A stretch of 64,000 nucleotides of DNA from Sulfitobacter sp. HNIBRBA3233. Its GTDB lineage: Bacteria; Pseudomonadota; Alphaproteobacteria; Rhodobacterales; Rhodobacteraceae. Shown in pieces: positions 1-8,779 of the stretch (the stretch's first letter is position 1; every line of letters starts with the position of its first letter). The stretch lies in contig NZ_JBEFLP010000001.1 in assembly GCF_040149665.1 (NCBI RefSeq), positions 1,302,001 to 1,366,000 on the forward strand. The letters are read 5' to 3'. A program made the position numbers and the translations under genes. Below the pieces are notes generated by a model. The model did no database searches, was not told the DNA's origin, and was given only the letters and a program-made list of their open reading frames with translations.

Positions 1-13
1 CATTCCTTCGCGA

Positions 14-568
14 TCAGAGGGTGCGGCCGATGCCGTCTTTCTTCAGACCTTCGAGCGCCTTGGTTGCATTTTCATGATGCGGGTTCAACGCCAGAACCCG
101 CCGGTAAAGCTGCGCGGCCTGCCGCGTGCGGCCGAACTCCTCGAACATCACGGCCAGCCCGAAGATCGCGTTGAAATGCTGCGGGTTGAGCGCCAATGTC
201 CGCTCCAGATCGTCGATTGCGGGGCCGTATAGTTCGGCACGGAAATAGGCAGTGGCGCGCGCGTGGAACCCTTCGGCAAAATCCGGCGCGTGGTCGGTCA
301 GGGCTGTCAGATGGTCGATCGCCACATCGAAATCCCCGACCGCCATGGCCTCGCGCCCGCGCTTGAGCAGAAGGTCCATCGCAGCCGATCCCGACCGCGA
401 CCATTCCCGCTCCAGATCACGCTGGGCGTTCGCCGCTTCTTCGGGGGTCGCGGTGCGCAGTTTTTCGATCAACACGTCCTGATCCTGCGCCTGCGCAGGG
501 ACACCAAGCAACAAGACGACACCAAGTGTCGCAACGGCATGTTTGAGGTTGACGGTTCGAATACGCAT
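14..568 (-). CDS. Secreted tetratricopeptide repeat protein
   Basis: A 184-residue protein with an N-terminal signal peptide (hydrophobic VATLGVVLLLGV, then AQA as a likely cleavage site), so it probably acts in the periplasm. Residues about 65-170 form three TPR-like helical repeats, for example one ending in ALNPQHFNAIFGLAVM. TPR modules bind partner proteins; no partner can be named here. I start it at the ATG at 568, directly before the signal peptide; an in-frame ATG at 613 would put 15 extra residues in front of it. It diverges from the SCP2 gene across 75 bases that must hold both promoters. Confidence 0.8.
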   Translation of the reverse strand: MRIRTVNLKHAVATLGVVLLLGVPAQAQDQDVLIEKLRTATPEEAANAQRDLEREWSRSGSAAMDLLLKRGREAMAVGDFDVAIDHLTALTDHAPDFAEGFHARATAYFRAELYGPAIDDLERTLALNPQHFNAIFGLAVMFEEFGRTRQAAQLYRRVLALNPHHENATKALEGLKKDGIGRTL

Positions 569-643
569 AACAATTGTGAACGTAACAGGTGACGGGCCGA
601 TTTCCAGAGGCACGGGTCACCAATTGCCAAAAAGGACTCACAT

Positions 644-931
644 ATGAGTGATATCGTCAACGAAGCCGTCAAGGTCCTGAACGAAAAGATGTCGGGGGGC
701 CTCGGTGGCACCGCGAAATTCGACATCGAGGGCGAAGGCTGTGTCATGATCGACGACGACGGCGCGCGCGCGGGCGACGAGGAAGCGGACGTGACGCTGA
801 GCGCGGACCCCGAGACCTTCCGCGGCATTCTCGAAGGTGACACGAATCCGACAGCCGCCTTCATGGCGGGCCAGCTGAAAGTCGATGGCGACATGGGCAT
901 GGCGATGAAACTCGCCTCAGTTCTGGCCTGA
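644..931 (+). CDS. SCP2 sterol-binding-domain protein
   Basis: A 95-residue stand-alone SCP2-like domain. The small alpha/beta fold binds hydrophobic ligands such as lipids or acyl-CoA; in bacteria the ligand is usually unknown. Recognisable are the segment around VTLSADPETFRGILEG and the C-terminal region NPTAAFMAGQLKVDGDMG, typical of the family, at the usual length of about 95-100 residues. No signal peptide, so cytoplasmic. An AAGGA lies upstream of the ATG. The hydrolase gene starts 12 bases downstream on the same strand, suggesting co-transcription. Confidence 0.88.
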   Translation: MSDIVNEAVKVLNEKMSGGLGGTAKFDIEGEGCVMIDDDGARAGDEEADVTLSADPETFRGILEGDTNPTAAFMAGQLKVDGDMGMAMKLASVLA

Positions 932-943
932 TCCGGCCGCCTC

Positions 944-1891
944 ATGGCCCTGACCGATGCCCCCCTGTTCACGGATGTTGATCCCGGCCCCGATGGGGGC
1001 CGTGCGGTTTGGGCAGACACGTCCGACGGCAAACGCATCCGGCTGGGCATCTGGACGAAAGGAACCGACCGGGGCACGGTGCTGCTGTTCCCCGGCCGGA
1101 CCGAATACATCGAGAAATACGGCCCCGCCGCCGCCGATTTCGCGGCACGCGGCCTGTCGACCATCGCCATAGACTGGCGCGGTCAGGGCCTTGCCGACCG
1201 GCTGCTGGACGATCCGCTGACCGGGCATGTCGATCTCTTTTCCGACTACCAGAAAGACGTGGCCGCGCTGATGCGGGCCGTGCGCGAGCTGAACCTGCCG
1301 CGCCCCTATTTCCTTGTGGCGCACTCCATGGGCGGCTGCATCGGCCTGCGCGCAGTGATCGAAGGCATCGGCGTTCAGGCGGCTGCGTTTACCGGACCGA
1401 TGTGGGGGATCCATATCGCCCCGCACATGCGGCTTCCGGCCAAGATCATCACCAACCTGCTGCCGCGCATCCATCAGGGGCACCGTCTGCCCCCGGGCAC
1501 GAAACGCGATCCTTACGTGCTGACCGATCCGTTCGAGGACAACGTGCTGACAACGGACGCCGAAATGTTCGAGATGATGCAATTGCAGGTGCAGGCGCAT
1601 CCCGACTTGCAACTGGGCGGCCCCAGCGTCATCTGGCTGCGCGAGGCGCTGGCAGAAACCCGGCACCTCGCCGGGCGCGCGGCCCCAAACATGCCCTGCC
1701 TGACCTTTGTCGGCACCAATGAACGCATCGTCGACGTGCCGCGCATCCGCGCCCGGATGGAGCATTGGAAAGGCGGCGCGTTGCGGATGATCGAGGGCGC
1801 GGAACACGAGGTCCTGATGGAGCTTCCCAGCATCCGCACCCCGATCTTCGACGAGATTTCGGCCCTCTTTCTCGACACCACGACCGGCTGA
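944..1891 (+). CDS. Alpha/beta hydrolase, lysophospholipase-like
   Basis: A 315-residue alpha/beta hydrolase of the PldB/monoacylglycerol-lipase type. The nucleophile elbow is AHSMGG with Ser128; the oxyanion strand is LLFPGRTEYIEKYG near residue 50, with IDWRGQGLADR after it; a C-terminal GAEHEV supplies the probable catalytic His near 290. Such enzymes hydrolyse lysophospholipids or short acyl esters. No signal peptide is visible. It follows the SCP2 gene by 12 bases, so a lipid-related role for the pair is reasonable but inferred. Confidence 0.85.
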   Translation: MALTDAPLFTDVDPGPDGGRAVWADTSDGKRIRLGIWTKGTDRGTVLLFPGRTEYIEKYGPAAADFAARGLSTIAIDWRGQGLADRLLDDPLTGHVDLFSDYQKDVAALMRAVRELNLPRPYFLVAHSMGGCIGLRAVIEGIGVQAAAFTGPMWGIHIAPHMRLPAKIITNLLPRIHQGHRLPPGTKRDPYVLTDPFEDNVLTTDAEMFEMMQLQVQAHPDLQLGGPSVIWLREALAETRHLAGRAAPNMPCLTFVGTNERIVDVPRIRARMEHWKGGALRMIEGAEHEVLMELPSIRTPIFDEISALFLDTTTG

Positions 1892-1930
1892 TCGCTGGCC
1901 CCGGCGGCCCGCACCGCTATCTGGTGCGCC

Positions 1931-2956
1931 ATGAGCCGAGAACCCGCCCTGATATTCACCCCCGAAGGCATCTATTGCCCTGCCGGAGATTTCCATATCG
2001 ATCCGTGGCGCCGCGTGCCGCGCGCGCTGATCACCCACGGGCACGCCGACCACGCCCGCTGGGGCATGGACAGCTATCTGGCGACCCATGACGCCCTGCC
2101 CGTCATGCGCCACCGTCTGGGCGACATCGCGGCCGAAGGCATCGCCTACGGCGAACGCCGGCAGATCGGCGGGGCAACGGTGTCTTTCCATCCCGCGGGC
2201 CATGTCCCCGGCGCGGCGCAGATCCGCGTCGAAGTAGCCGGTGAAATCTGGGTTGCTTCCGGCGACTACAAGGTGATCGACGATGGCCTGTCCACCCCGT
2301 TCGAGCCGGTGAAATGCCATCACTTCATCACCGAAAGCACCTTCGGCCTGCCCGTGTTCCGCTGGCGCGCACAGGCCGACATCGCCGCCGAGATCAACGG
2401 CTGGTGGCGTGACTGCGCGGCGGCGGGCAAAACCGCGATACTGGGGGCCTATTCGCTTGGCAAGGCACAGCGGCTGATCACGATGCTGGACCCCTCAATC
2501 GGCCCGATCCTGTGCCACGCGGCGGTTGAAAACACCAACGCGGTGCTGCGCGAACAGGACATCGCCCTGCCCGACACCGTGCTGGCCGACAAGGACATCA
2601 GCGCCAAGACACATCCGGGAGCGATGGTCATCGCGCCGCCCTCTGCGATGGGATCGGCATGGTCGCGCAAGTTCGGCGCGCAGGAAACCGGCTTTGCCTC
2701 GGGCTGGATGGCGATGCGCGGCGTCAGGCGCCGCCGCGCAGGCGACCGAGGCTTCGTCATCTCGGATCACGCGGACTGGAACGGGCTGCTTTGGGCAATC
2801 AAGGAAACTGAATCCGAAAACGTATACGTCACACATGGTTACACGGATGTATTCGCGCGATACCTTAATGAAAACGGCTGGAACGCCGAGGTAGTGCCGA
2901 CACAGTTCGAGGGGGAAAGCCTCGACCGGTCGGACGATGCGGAGGATGCCGCATGA
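1931..2956 (+). CDS. Ligase-associated DNA exonuclease (metallo-beta-lactamase fold)
   Basis: A 341-residue beta-CASP/SNM1-like nuclease. The metal motif THGHADHARWG lies near residues 35-45, and the downstream His/Asp motifs include SGDYKVIDDG. It matches the family that sits beside bacterial cisplatin-type DNA ligases, an expected repair nuclease role. Its last four bases overlap the start of the ligase gene (ATGA at 2953-2956), which implies translational coupling. The full four-gene association known elsewhere also includes a DEXH helicase and the PdeM phosphoesterase; neither is here. Confidence 0.9.
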   Translation: MSREPALIFTPEGIYCPAGDFHIDPWRRVPRALITHGHADHARWGMDSYLATHDALPVMRHRLGDIAAEGIAYGERRQIGGATVSFHPAGHVPGAAQIRVEVAGEIWVASGDYKVIDDGLSTPFEPVKCHHFITESTFGLPVFRWRAQADIAAEINGWWRDCAAAGKTAILGAYSLGKAQRLITMLDPSIGPILCHAAVENTNAVLREQDIALPDTVLADKDISAKTHPGAMVIAPPSAMGSAWSRKFGAQETGFASGWMAMRGVRRRRAGDRGFVISDHADWNGLLWAIKETESENVYVTHGYTDVFARYLNENGWNAEVVPTQFEGESLDRSDDAEDAA

Positions 2957-4551
2957 AGGCCTATGCCGACCTCTTCAATGCAATCGATCAAAGCACGAAA
3001 ACCACGATCAAGGTCAATGCGTTATCAGAATATTTTAAGGTAACGGATGATATCGACAAGCTGTGGACGATCGCGCTCTTCTCGGGCCGCCGACCGAAGC
3101 GCGCGGTCACCACCACGAAGCTGCGCGAATGGGGTGCCGAAGTTGCGTGCATCCCCCTGTGGTTGTTCGAGGAATGCTACCCCATCGTGGGCGATCTGGC
3201 CGAAACGATTGCACTGGTCCTGCCGCCGAACGAGACCACGGACAATCGCCCCCTGTCGCAGTGGATCGCGGACCTGCGCGAGGTGTACAAGGCCGACGAG
3301 GAGGCCAAGAAGGCCTTCGTCCTCGACGCCTGGGCGCGGCTGGGCGGCACCGAGCGCTTCGTGTTCAACAAGCTCATCACCGGCGGCATGCGGGTTGGCG
3401 TCAGCCAGAAGCTGATGACCCGCGCACTGGCCCGCGCCACCGACCGTGACGAGGCGGAACTGGCACACCGCCTGATGGGCAACTGGCATCCCGACGACAC
3501 GACGTGGCACGCGCTGATCGAAGCCGAGGACGCCAGCGCCGATACCTCGCGCCCCTATCCTTTCTATCTGGCCTACGCGCTGGAAAACGGGCCCGAAGAC
3601 CTCGAGACGCCGCAGAACTGGCGCGCCGAATGGAAATGGGACGGCATCCGCGGCCAGCTGATCCTGCGCGGGGGCGAGCATTTCGTCTGGTCGCGCGGCG
3701 AAGAGCTGATGACAGACCGCTTTCCCGAACTGGCGCGCGCGGTCGACTACCTGCCCGACGGCACGGTTCTGGACGGCGAGTTGCTGGTCTGGCACGCGGA
3801 CCGCGACCACCCCGAAAGCTTCAACACGCTCCAGCCGCGTATCGGGCGCAAAACGGTGCCGAAAAAACTGCTGAAAGAGGCGCCGGTCATGCTGCACGCC
3901 TACGATCTGCTGGAGCATGAGGGCGCGGACGTGCGGGAGCGCCCCTTCGCGGACCGCCGCGCCATGCTGGAGACGCTCTGTACCGGTCTGCCGCCCGATG
4001 CGCCCGTCCGCCTGTCGCCGCAACTGCCCTTCAGCGCGTGGGAGGATCTGCACGCCTACCGCGACAACGCGCGCGAGGCCTATGCCGAGGGGCTGATGCT
4101 GAAACGCGCCGACAGCCCGTATCTGTCGGGGCGCAAGAAAGGCGACTGGTGGAAATGGAAACTCGCGCCGCTGACCATCGACGCGGTGATGATCTATGCG
4201 CAATCGGGATCGGGGCGGCGGGCGAACCTGTTCACCGATTTCACCTTCGCAGTCTGGGACGGCGACGATCTGGTGCCCTTTACCAAGGCTTATTCCGGCC
4301 TGACCGACGCCGAGTTCCGCAAGATCACGGCTTGGGTGCGCAAGAACACGCAGCAGCGCTTCGGCCCTGTGCGGCAGGTCACGCCCCACCACGTCTTCGA
4401 GATCGCGTTCGAAGGCATTCAGGCCAGCCCCCGCCATAAATCCGGCGTCGCACTGCGCTTTCCGAGGATGCTGCGCTGGCGGCAGGACAAACCCATGGCC
4501 GAGGCCAACACGCTCGACGATCTCAAGCAGATGCTGGCCCAATACGGCTGA
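2953..4551 (+). CDS. ATP-dependent DNA ligase, cisplatin damage response type
   Basis: A 532-residue ATP-dependent ligase that seals nicks through an enzyme-AMP intermediate. The adenylated lysine is in the KWDG motif, Lys228; downstream motifs include VLDGELLVW, AEGLMLKR and DWWKWKL. The N-terminal ~200 residues are the DNA-binding domain, and the C-terminal ~120 the OB fold. It is additional to the replicative NAD-dependent LigA and, with the overlapping exonuclease gene, forms a two-gene repair operon. The family is known for a role in cisplatin damage response. Confidence 0.93.
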   Translation: MKAYADLFNAIDQSTKTTIKVNALSEYFKVTDDIDKLWTIALFSGRRPKRAVTTTKLREWGAEVACIPLWLFEECYPIVGDLAETIALVLPPNETTDNRPLSQWIADLREVYKADEEAKKAFVLDAWARLGGTERFVFNKLITGGMRVGVSQKLMTRALARATDRDEAELAHRLMGNWHPDDTTWHALIEAEDASADTSRPYPFYLAYALENGPEDLETPQNWRAEWKWDGIRGQLILRGGEHFVWSRGEELMTDRFPELARAVDYLPDGTVLDGELLVWHADRDHPESFNTLQPRIGRKTVPKKLLKEAPVMLHAYDLLEHEGADVRERPFADRRAMLETLCTGLPPDAPVRLSPQLPFSAWEDLHAYRDNAREAYAEGLMLKRADSPYLSGRKKGDWWKWKLAPLTIDAVMIYAQSGSGRRANLFTDFTFAVWDGDDLVPFTKAYSGLTDAEFRKITAWVRKNTQQRFGPVRQVTPHHVFEIAFEGIQASPRHKSGVALRFPRMLRWRQDKPMAEANTLDDLKQMLAQYG

Positions 4552-4660
4552 GCCGCCGCATTTTTAGCTGTCCGGTGCTGCCGCGGCGGCAAGATGCCTT
4601 GCCCCCCGGGGCATGCAGCCTTACCTGTTGGCCAAAGACTGACACAACCGAGGTGACGAG

Positions 4661-6478
4661 ATGTTCCAACTGCCCTTTCCCGTACGCGACGCAAACGCCG
4701 GAGGTGGCAAGGATTTCGGCGACCTGCCCGAATGGGACCTCGACGATCTCTATACCGGTGAAAACGCAGCCGAGCTGAAGCGCGATCTGGACTGGCTGGA
4801 ACAGGCCTGCCGCAGCTTTGCCGAGGACTACGAAGGCAAGCTTGGCGCGCTGGATGCCGACGGGCTGCTGGACTGCGTGTTGCGCAACGAGAAGATCAAC
4901 CAGATCGCGGGGCGCATCATGTCCTTCGCGGGCCTGCGCTACTACCAGCAGACGACGGACGGCAGCCGCGCAAAGTTCATGTCTGACATGCAGGAGAAGA
5001 TCACCAATTTCACCACTCCGCTGGTTTTCTTCACTCTTGAACTCAACAGGCTCGAAGACAATCACCTCGACGCGCTGCTCGACGCCAACGACGATCTGGC
5101 CCGCTACAAGCCAGTGTTCGACCGCATCCGCGCGATGAAGCCCTACCAGCTTTCCGACGAGATGGAGAAATTCCTGCACGATCTCGGCGTTGTCGGGGAC
5201 GCGTGGGAGCGGCTGTTCGACGAAACCATCGCGGGCCTTGAATTCGAGGTGAACGGCGAGATCCTCGGCATCGAGGGCACGTTGAATCTGCTGACCGATC
5301 CGGACCGCGACAACCGCGAGGCCGCGGCGCGCGAACTGGCCAGCGTGTTCCAGAACAACGTCAAGACCTTCGCGCGCATCCACAACACGCAGGCCAAGGA
5401 AAAAGAAGTCCTTGACCGCTGGCGCGGCATGGAAACCGCGCAGACCGCGCGACACCTCAGCAACCACGTCGAACCCGAGGTCGTCGAGGCGCTGCGCAAT
5501 GCGGTGGTCAACAACTATCCCAAGCTGAGCCACCGCTACTACGAGCTCAAGCGCAAGTGGCTGGGGCTGGACAAGATGCAGGTCTGGGACCGCAACGCGC
5601 CCCTGCCGATGGAAGAGCCCAAGACAGTCGGCTGGGACACGGCAAGGGCGACCGTGATGGAGGCCTACGAAGCCTTCGATCCGCGTATGGGCGAAATCGC
5701 CAAGCCGTTCTTCACCGATGGCTGGATCGACGCGGGCGTCAAGCCCGGCAAGGCACCCGGTGCCTTTGCCCACCCCACCGTCACCGACGTGCACCCCTAC
5801 GTGATGCTGAACTATCTGGGCAAACCGCGTGACGTGATGACCCTCGCGCACGAGCTGGGCCACGGGGTTCATCAGGTGCTGGCCGCCGGTCAGGGCGAAA
5901 TGCTGTCGTCGACACCGCTGACGCTGGCCGAAACGGCGAGTGTCTTCGGCGAGATGCTGACTTTCCGCAAGATGCTGGACAAGGCCAAGACGACATCAGA
6001 ACGCAAGGTGCTGCTGGCCGGCAAGGTCGAGGACATGATCAACACGGTCGTCCGCCAGATCGCCTTTTACGATTTTGAGTGCAAGCTGCACGAGGCCCGG
6101 CGCGGTGGCGAGCTGACGCCCGAGGATATCAATGCGCTGTGGATGTCGGTGCAGGGTGAAAGCCTCGGACCTGCGTTCGAGTTCATGGAAGGCTACGATA
6201 CCTTCTGGGCCTATATCCCGCATTTCGTGCATTCCCCCTTCTACGTCTATGCCTACGCCTTCGGCGACGGATTGGTGAACGCGCTCTATGCGGTCTACCA
6301 AGAGGGCAAGCCGGGGTTCGAGGACAAGTATTTCGACATGCTCAAGGCGGGCGGGTCGAAGCACCACAAGGACCTGCTGGCCCCCTTCGGCCTTGATGCG
6401 TCCGATCCGGCCTTCTGGGACAAGGGGCTTTCGATGATCTCGGGCATGATCGACGAATTGGAAGCGATGGAAGACTGA
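4661..6478 (+). CDS. pepF: M3 family oligoendopeptidase F
   Basis: A 605-residue zinc metallopeptidase that cleaves oligopeptides in the cytoplasm. The HExxH zinc site is HELGH (His397, Glu398, His401), followed by the third ligand Glu in LAETASVFGE, the normal M3 spacing. The N-terminal half is the helical PepF domain. Length fits the family (about 600). A GAGGTGACGAG ribosome site precedes the ATG. It stands alone, 109 bases after the ligase gene, so it probably has its own promoter. Confidence 0.93.
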   Translation: MFQLPFPVRDANAGGGKDFGDLPEWDLDDLYTGENAAELKRDLDWLEQACRSFAEDYEGKLGALDADGLLDCVLRNEKINQIAGRIMSFAGLRYYQQTTDGSRAKFMSDMQEKITNFTTPLVFFTLELNRLEDNHLDALLDANDDLARYKPVFDRIRAMKPYQLSDEMEKFLHDLGVVGDAWERLFDETIAGLEFEVNGEILGIEGTLNLLTDPDRDNREAAARELASVFQNNVKTFARIHNTQAKEKEVLDRWRGMETAQTARHLSNHVEPEVVEALRNAVVNNYPKLSHRYYELKRKWLGLDKMQVWDRNAPLPMEEPKTVGWDTARATVMEAYEAFDPRMGEIAKPFFTDGWIDAGVKPGKAPGAFAHPTVTDVHPYVMLNYLGKPRDVMTLAHELGHGVHQVLAAGQGEMLSSTPLTLAETASVFGEMLTFRKMLDKAKTTSERKVLLAGKVEDMINTVVRQIAFYDFECKLHEARRGGELTPEDINALWMSVQGESLGPAFEFMEGYDTFWAYIPHFVHSPFYVYAYAFGDGLVNALYAVYQEGKPGFEDKYFDMLKAGGSKHHKDLLAPFGLDASDPAFWDKGLSMISGMIDELEAMED

Positions 6479-6596
6479 TCCGGCAGTCCGGGCGCGACAA
6501 CGCGACGCGCCCGGACCGCCAAACTCTGCCCGGCAACCGCGAACCATTCGCGCGGCCAGACGTATCCCCCCTGAACCATTGCAAAGGGAGATACCA

Positions 6597-7085
6597 ATGA
6601 ACCGCAGATTTCTTCTCACCTCAGCCGCTGCTGTCGGCCTGTTGTCGGTCGCGGGATGCGCGACGACCATCGCATCCAGCGGATCCATCGTCGATGTTGC
6701 GGCTGGCGATCCCGATTTCTCGACACTGGTCACGGCAATCTCGGCGGCGGGGCTGACCGAAACCCTTGCGGGGCCGGGGCCGTTCACGGTGTTCGCGCCC
6801 ACGGACGCGGCCTTTGCCGCGCTGCCGGCAGGCACGGTGCAATCGCTGTTACGCCCCGAAAACCGCGACGATCTGGTTGCGCTGCTGTCCTATCATGTCG
6901 TTCCGGGGGCCTACCCTGCCTCGGCTCTGGCAGGGGAACGCGGGCGGCTTGATACGCTTGAAGGGGGTCGTCTGCGGATGAACGGCAGGAACGGTGTTCG
7001 CGTCGACGGTGCGACCGTGAGGATGCCCGATATCGTCGCCTCGAACGGGGTGATACACGCGATCGACACCGTGCTCATGCCCTGA
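6597..7085 (+). CDS. Fasciclin-domain lipoprotein
   Basis: A 162-residue lipoprotein. The lipobox VAGC sits at about residue 20 after a hydrophobic signal, then one fasciclin (FAS1) domain: FSTLVTAISAAGLTETL, GPFTVFAPTDAAFAALP and a C-terminal SNGVIHAIDTVLMP are the classic H1 and H2 boxes. FAS1 domains mediate adhesion or matrix contacts; the ligand is unknown. An AAAGGGAG ribosome site fixes the start at 6597 rather than the in-frame ATG 18 bases upstream. A GC-rich hairpin follows the stop. Confidence 0.9.
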   Translation: MNRRFLLTSAAAVGLLSVAGCATTIASSGSIVDVAAGDPDFSTLVTAISAAGLTETLAGPGPFTVFAPTDAAFAALPAGTVQSLLRPENRDDLVALLSYHVVPGAYPASALAGERGRLDTLEGGRLRMNGRNGVRVDGATVRMPDIVASNGVIHAIDTVLMP

Positions 7086-7091
7086 ACTTTC

Positions 7092-7117
7092 GCGCGGCTC
7101 GCCTAGGCGGGCCGCGC
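7092..7117. terminator. GC-rich hairpin between convergent genes
   Basis: An inverted repeat (GCGCGGCTCGCC paired with GGCGGGCCGCGC, with one G-T wobble and a tight CTAG centre) lies between the fasciclin gene and the convergent zinc-finger gene. Neither side carries a T-run, so it may be a bidirectional structure with weak intrinsic termination. Confidence 0.4.
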
Positions 7118-7128
7118 CGGTGCTTGCT

Positions 7129-7398
7129 TTACTTCAACTGGCTGTCTTTCGACCCGCGCCGGTTGATTCCGCCGCGCGCCTGCTGGCGCCCGTCGCGTTC
7201 CTGCATGCAGTCGATGCACAGCTTTACGCCGGGAAGCGCCTTGCGGCGGGCTTCGGGAATAGGTTCCTCGCATTCCGCGCAATGGGTGCGGCTTTCGCCT
7301 TCGGGCCCACGCCGCGCCTTCAGCCGTGCAAGTTCATCGCTGATAGAGGCTTCTATCTGCTCCGATACCGCACCATCACGTGCCCATCCTCCTGCCAT
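7129..7398 (-). CDS. DksA/TraR-type C4 zinc-finger protein
   Basis: An 89-residue protein with a C-terminal four-cysteine zinc finger, HCAECEEPIPEARR followed by LCIDCMQERD (CxxC...CxxC), the signature of the DksA/TraR and YbiI-like family. Full-length DksA modulates RNA polymerase with ppGpp; this short form has only a brief N-terminal helix (EQIEASISDELARLKARR) and lacks the long coiled coil with acidic tip, so a DksA-like action is uncertain. The last residues are very polar. Confidence 0.85.
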   Translation of the reverse strand: MAGGWARDGAVSEQIEASISDELARLKARRGPEGESRTHCAECEEPIPEARRKALPGVKLCIDCMQERDGRQQARGGINRRGSKDSQLK

Positions 7399-7631
7399 CG
7401 CTTTATCCTTTCCATCCCGGTTCGGGTGTCAGTCTATACCCCCCAACGCATCACACCGGGGATTTGATCCCCGGGGATGCTTCAACCGCCGCTTGGCTAC
7501 ACCATAATCATAGCAAAAACGGCCTGCTGCGTCAGAAAATCGCTTGTCTCGAAGGTCGGGTTTTCAGTCCTTCCGGTCTACACCCGCGAGGCCCAACCAA
7601 GGTAGCGGCCCCCGAAAACCCTGCGCAAGAC

Positions 7632-7660
7632 AAAAGAGCGCCCCTGTCAGAGCGCCCTTT
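7632..7660 (-). terminator. Probable rpoH terminator
   Basis: On the minus strand AAAGGGCGCTC, a short loop and GGGGCGCTCTTTT can pair with G-U wobbles and one bulged C, ending in four T. It lies 15-45 bases past the rpoH stop. The two arms are also near-direct repeats (agagcgccc twice on the plus strand), so the fold is not certain. Confidence 0.45.
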
Positions 7661-7675
7661 CAGGGAAAAATCGGT

Positions 7676-8572
7676 TTATGCGTTCGCCATCATCCCTTTT
7701 TCTTTGGCGATTTCGCGCATGCGCGCTTGCAGCTTCTCGAACGCGCGCACCTCAATCTGGCGGATCCGTTCGCGGCTGACGTCGTACTGTCCAGACAGAT
7801 CCTCCAGCGTCACAGTCTCGTCGGAAAGGCGGCGCTGCGTCAGGATATCCTTCTCGCGGTCGTTCAGGACCTCGAGCGCCTCTGCCAGCATCTCACGGCG
7901 CGTTTCCAGCTCGTCGCGCGCTTCGTAATCGCTGGCCTGGTCGGCGTCTTCATCCTCCAGCCAGTCCTGCCATTGCATCGTGCCTTCGCCTTCGGAGCCG
8001 ACAGTCGCGTTCAGCGATGCATCGCCACCGGACATCCGCCGGTTCATCGAGATGACTTCCGCTTCGGTCACACCCAGCTGCGTCGCGATCTTCTCGACGT
8101 TTTCGGGCCGCAGATCGCCCTCTTCCAGCGCGCCGATCTTGTTCTTGGCCTTGCGCAGGTTGAAGAACAGCTTTTTCTGACCCGATGTCGTGCCGAGCTT
8201 CACCAGGGACCAGGAGCGCAGGATATATTCCTGAATAGACGCGCGGATCCACCACATCGCGTAGGTCGCCAGCCGGAATCCCTTTTCGGGATCAAAGCGC
8301 TTTACCGCCTGCATCAGGCCCACGTTCGCCTCCGAGATCACCTCGGCCTGCGGCAGACCGTAGCCCCGGTAGCCCATCGCGATCTTCGCAGCCAGACGCA
8401 GGTGCGATGTCACCATTTTATGCGCCGCCTCGGTGTCCTGTTCCTCGACCCAGCGTTTGGCCAGCATGTATTCCTCTTCCGGCTCCAGCAGGGGAAACTT
8501 TCGGATCTCCTGCATATAGCGGTTGAGGCCACCTTCCGGCGTGGGTGCGGGCAGGTTTGCGTAATTCGCCAT
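7676..8572 (-). CDS. rpoH: RNA polymerase heat-shock sigma factor RpoH
   Basis: A 298-residue group-3-like sigma factor. Region 2 is seen in ATYAMWWIRASIQEYILRSW and the preceding GLMQAVKRFDPEKGFRL; the RpoH box region QKKLFFNLRKAKNKI lies between regions 2 and 3; region 4 contains [17 protein letters not shown]. It directs RNA polymerase to heat-shock and oxidative-stress promoters. Roseobacters often carry two rpoH genes; only one is here. It lies 207 bases downstream of the RluD-family gene on the same strand. An AAGGA sits upstream of the ATG. Confidence 0.95.
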   Translation of the reverse strand: MANYANLPAPTPEGGLNRYMQEIRKFPLLEPEEEYMLAKRWVEEQDTEAAHKMVTSHLRLAAKIAMGYRGYGLPQAEVISEANVGLMQAVKRFDPEKGFRLATYAMWWIRASIQEYILRSWSLVKLGTTSGQKKLFFNLRKAKNKIGALEEGDLRPENVEKIATQLGVTEAEVISMNRRMSGGDASLNATVGSEGEGTMQWQDWLEDEDADQASDYEARDELETRREMLAEALEVLNDREKDILTQRRLSDETVTLEDLSGQYDVSRERIRQIEVRAFEKLQARMREIAKEKGMMANA

Positions 8573-8779
8573 GTTTCTATCCTTCGTCCCTGAAACCCCA
8601 TGTTACGAGGTTTAACATACCATATGGGCGCGGTGATTTACACATACAAGTCTGTGCCGCGCGGTTCACGTTCATACCTACACAACGATTGTTAACGAGG
8701 AATGATCCATCCGCACGGATCACCCCATCGTGCATTTCGTTACAGTGCTACGTTTTGTCACGATTTGCGCAAAGCATAA

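Noticed and set aside
1..3. Possible start codon (CAT, minus strand) of a gene to the left
   Set aside because: Only three bases are in the window; nothing can be said about the product.
917..2323. Long open frame antisense to the hydrolase and exonuclease genes
   Set aside because: It is complementary to two well-supported genes and has no recognisable family; such frames are common in high-GC DNA.
3025..4542. Long open frame antisense to the DNA ligase
   Set aside because: Same reason: mirror of a gene with clear catalytic motifs, no domain or ribosome site of its own.
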